Source: Coemansia sp. RSA 922 (taxonomy: Eukaryota > Kickxellomycota > Kickxellomycetes > Kickxellales > Kickxellaceae). From it: a stretch of DNA of 19,163 bases. Within the stretch, counting starts at the first letter, position 1; each line of letters starts with the position of its first letter. The notes under the pieces were generated by a model. It had not been told where the DNA came from. It worked only from the letters and a program-made list of their open reading frames with translations, and did not search any database. Made by a program: the position numbers and the translations under genes. Positions 17,107 to 19,163 of the stretch are shown here, piece by piece. The DNA lies in contig JANBQS010000388.1 of assembly GCA_027577415.1 (NCBI GenBank), positions 1-19,163 on the forward strand. Direction: 5' to 3'.

Positions 17107-18615
17107 TTAGATCGAAATATCAATATAAGCCATATCACCCTTTGAACTCATCAAAATACACCTAGTTGGCACTGGCAGCGCTGCTCGCCGTCCTGCTCGC
17201 CCAACTGGACCGACTGGCAGACTGCCACCCAGGGGTTGTTCAGGACACTGCACCAGTCTCCATCCAGCTCCAATACAGACACTAGCGAATGGCCGCTCCA
17301 ATGACCCAAGTTCAAATACCTCAAGAGAGCCACGTCGGCTAGTATACACCACGACAAACATTCGCCGTCTATCCACCGGTCCCTCGCCGCTCTCAAGCCA
17401 TGCGCACTGGCTGCCGCGCTGACCCTTGAGCATTTGCACGGCCTCGCAGCTCTCCAAGTCAAACAACAAAATGCGTCCCAGCGAGTCCGTCAGTGCTGCC
17501 AAGCCATACACTGCTGGTGCCAGCGATATGTCAAGCACTTTGCGCGGGCTATCTCGCACTGCAAACGCACAAGGAACCGTCGTACCAGCCTCGATACCTG
17601 TAGCCACACTGCCAGAGTCTATCAGCCCACTACTAGGTGCTCCTGAAGACCGCCAAAAATACGACCTAGCCATATTGAGTACAGCGCCAGTGACGCGAGC
17701 AGCCATTCGCCCAGCAATGTCTACGGCGGATACCGACGTTGCTGCATGCTCGTTAGTCATAAACACGCCAAATGCCGCATCGCCATGCTGCGGAGCTACC
17801 AAGAACCGCGCCGTAGCATCAGACAACAGTGGGCTTGATGTCAGAGCACTCTTTGCCAAAGCAGCTAGTGGATCTCGATGTGCCGTGGGACCATAGCTAA
17901 CAGCGTCTGAAACCAACGGTTCGTTCAGCTCAAACGACCATTTCTTATACTGAAATACTGGCTCTTCAGCCCCGCCATCCAGCGCCTCGCTAAGACATAG
18001 CCGCAGTGCAAGATACAATGACCTGCCATCGACGCTGACCACGGTTCCGTCAGCATACGTCAGGCAAACTTCCTCAGTGTCTTCGGTCGCATATCTCATC
18101 TCGCCCGCAGTATGCATGCTGTTGGCTTGCGCAGGCATACGCTGGCGAATGCGGATCAGCGGCTGAGGATGGAATCGGTGAGTAGTCAGCAAATGTCCAT
18201 ACATGGAGTATATCCGTAAGTAGCCACTCGAGTACCCGACAACTACACACAACGATCGACTAACCTGCTGCTGCTGGTGTTGCGGTGTGTATACATCCAT
18301 GCAAAGCAGAGAAGCGATCGTCTCGCCCGAGGCCGGAGCTTCGCCAACTGACACTAGGCGGTATTTGGAATACGTGTCTTGCTGGCACTCGAGGAGCATA
18401 AATCGAGTAGTATGCGCTACAGCCAAGTATGTGCCACTTATTGACGGTGCGTAGATAGTACGAGCTAGTCCGTCCTCAAACGGCCATGATCCAGCACCGT
18501 CGCCTAAATCGCTATCCTCAAATAGTAGGCGCAACAGCGAGGTGGGGATTTGTGCACAGACCCTTACCGTCACTCGTTCGTTTTTGGACGTAAATACGCG
18601 CGCATCGCTGTCCAT
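17107..18615 (-). CDS. Rab3GAP regulatory-subunit N-terminal-domain protein
   Basis: This 502-aa protein matches the N-terminal beta-propeller-like domain of the Rab3 GTPase-activating complex non-catalytic subunit (RAB3GAP2). The strongest part is the C-terminal third, where SPRKVLDISLAP, DSLGRILLFDLE, KGQRGSQCAWLE and YTSRRGSLEVFEL follow the animal order. In animals the complex regulates Rab3 and Rab18 and membrane traffic. The product ends soon after this domain, whereas human RAB3GAP2 is about 1390 aa, so the long C-terminal half is absent. I start at the ATG at 18615; the frame extends two codons further without ATG. A Gln repeat occurs at about residue 115. No intron is seen. The gene shares a short divergent promoter with a dynein light chain. 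Confidence 0.85.
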   Translation of the reverse strand: MDSDARVFTSKNERVTVRVCAQIPTSLLRLLFEDSDLGDGAGSWPFEDGLARTIYAPSISGTYLAVAHTTRFMLLECQQDTYSKYRLVSVGEAPASGETIASLLCMDVYTPQHQQQQVSRSLCVVVGYSSGYLRIYSMYGHLLTTHRFHPQPLIRIRQRMPAQANSMHTAGEMRYATEDTEEVCLTYADGTVVSVDGRSLYLALRLCLSEALDGGAEEPVFQYKKWSFELNEPLVSDAVSYGPTAHRDPLAALAKSALTSSPLLSDATARFLVAPQHGDAAFGVFMTNEHAATSVSAVDIAGRMAARVTGAVLNMARSYFWRSSGAPSSGLIDSGSVATGIEAGTTVPCAFAVRDSPRKVLDISLAPAVYGLAALTDSLGRILLFDLESCEAVQMLKGQRGSQCAWLESGEGPVDRRRMFVVVYTSRRGSLEVFELGSLERPFASVCIGAGWRLVQCPEQPLGGSLPVGPVGRAGRRAALPVPTRCILMSSKGDMAYIDISI

Positions 18616-18856
18616 TGCCAAACAGGTGAATAAATTACAAATGTTTTAAATATTTTGTTATGCTCTGTACTTTTGGCCAGCTACTGAATCGCTTAAATCA
18701 TCCACTTGGGCCTCGCAAAGAGGTATGGGGGAGATGAATAATTTTGTATTATTTTTGAGCCCATACCGGTTTGATTTCGTCATCACCAAGAAATTAAACA
18801 AGACGTGTATATTGGTCGTAATCAACCAATATATTTTATATTTAATTTTTCTCACT
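18616..18856. promoter_or_regulatory. Bidirectional promoter, Rab3GAP-like gene and dynein light chain
   Basis: This 241-bp spacer lies between two divergent genes. It is A+T-rich and holds two inverted repeats, GGTATGGG/CCCATACC (18722-18729 and 18760-18767) and TATATTGGT/ACCAATATA (18808-18816 and 18825-18833). Confidence 0.65.
18808..18833. repeat. Inverted CCAAT-box pair
   Basis: Nine-base arms TATATTGGT and ACCAATATA surround eight bases. Each arm carries a CCAAT core in opposite orientation, as expected for a Hap/NF-Y-type site serving divergent genes. It ends 24 bp before the dynein light chain ATG, which is very close, so it may instead act mainly on the leftward gene or lie in the leader. 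Confidence 0.7.
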
Positions 18857-19163
18857 ATGTCAACGGAATACCACACAGGCGGCGAGACGCGGATGATGCC
18901 AAGTGCCGACGAGATCAAAAAATATCTAAAGTCCTCCGTCGAGATGGCAGTGACAGGTGGCGAAGAATACCTTCATAGCAAAGTACCCGAGCTCCAAAAG
19001 AACATCAACGACTATGCCCTAAAAAAGGTATCCGCCGCCATCCCACCCACATACAAGGTTATCGTAACATGCATGATAGTCCAGAGCACTGGCTCTGGCA
19101 TACATACCGCGAGTACCGTACACTGGCAGCCAGACCAGGACATGACAGTAGCCTACGTATTCC
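18857..19163 (+). CDS. Tctex-type dynein light chain, 3' end cut by the window
   Basis: The frame runs from the ATG at 18857 to the window end, giving 102 complete codons without a stop. The product matches the Tctex-1 (DYNLT) family of cytoplasmic dynein light chains, which link dynein intermediate chain to cargo. The core YKVIVTCMIVQ, then GSGIHTAST, then HW, is the family hallmark. The N-terminal helix regions (about 17-60) include YLHSKV, also typical. Family members are about 110-115 aa, so only some ten residues are missing. No intron is needed in the visible part. Confidence 0.92.
   Translation, partial: MSTEYHTGGETRMMPSADEIKKYLKSSVEMAVTGGEEYLHSKVPELQKNINDYALKKVSAAIPPTYKVIVTCMIVQSTGSGIHTASTVHWQPDQDMTVAYVF

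Noticed and set aside
1..19163. tRNA genes, CRISPR arrays, insertion sequences, intact transposons
   Set aside because: No cloverleaf with a T-loop signature, regular repeat-spacer array, or transposase frame with terminal repeats was seen on either strand by eye.

Overview
The window reads as nuclear DNA of a filamentous or early-diverging fungus. Genes sit 75-700 bp apart on both strands. Introns are short (87-200 nt) with GTAAGT/GTATGT-type donors and TAG acceptors, start codons have A-rich leaders, and there are recognisable fungal proteins. An F-box-like, leucine-rich family with an N-terminus of the type 'LQLLPQHVVRLIVNHV' points to Kickxellomycotina (Coemansia/Linderina-like). That placement rests on recall of the family and is an inference.

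Layout, left to right. 1-840 holds one weak minus-strand ORF with mitochondrial-presequence-like character and possibly a relic of the F-box-like family. 841-4137 (minus) is a complete mitochondrial MutS homologue (MSH1). It shares a 464-bp divergent promoter, carrying a perfect Gcn4/AP-1 site and a TATA box, with asparagine synthetase (4602-6627, plus, three exons). A small coiled-coil gene follows (6704-7195, minus). Next comes an A+T-rich orphan of 127 aa (7916-8299, plus) with its own TATA box and an upstream palindrome.

8377-13774 is a family-expansion zone. One intact F-box-like gene (12041-13774, minus) and two decayed 3' copies (about 8377-8700 and 11638-11975) flank a large multi-SANT/Myb gene (8959-11427, minus). 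The Myb product begins with a mitochondrial-type presequence and contains an 87-nt intron with no in-frame stop.

The right end is housekeeping. It has CCR4 deadenylase (14124-16669, minus, two exons), a Rab3GAP regulatory-subunit N-terminal-domain protein (17107-18615, minus) and the start of a Tctex-type dynein light chain (18857 to the window end, plus). The last two share a 241-bp divergent promoter with inverted CCAAT boxes.

No tRNA, rRNA, CRISPR array or intact transposon was seen. The genes do not form a pathway. Linking themes are mitochondrial DNA maintenance (MSH1 and perhaps the Myb protein), amino-acid control of ASN, and birth and death in the F-box-like family. I found no clear new multi-gene system. 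The most unusual objects are the mitochondrial-type Myb protein with its stopless intron, the degraded family copies, and the orphan at 7916.
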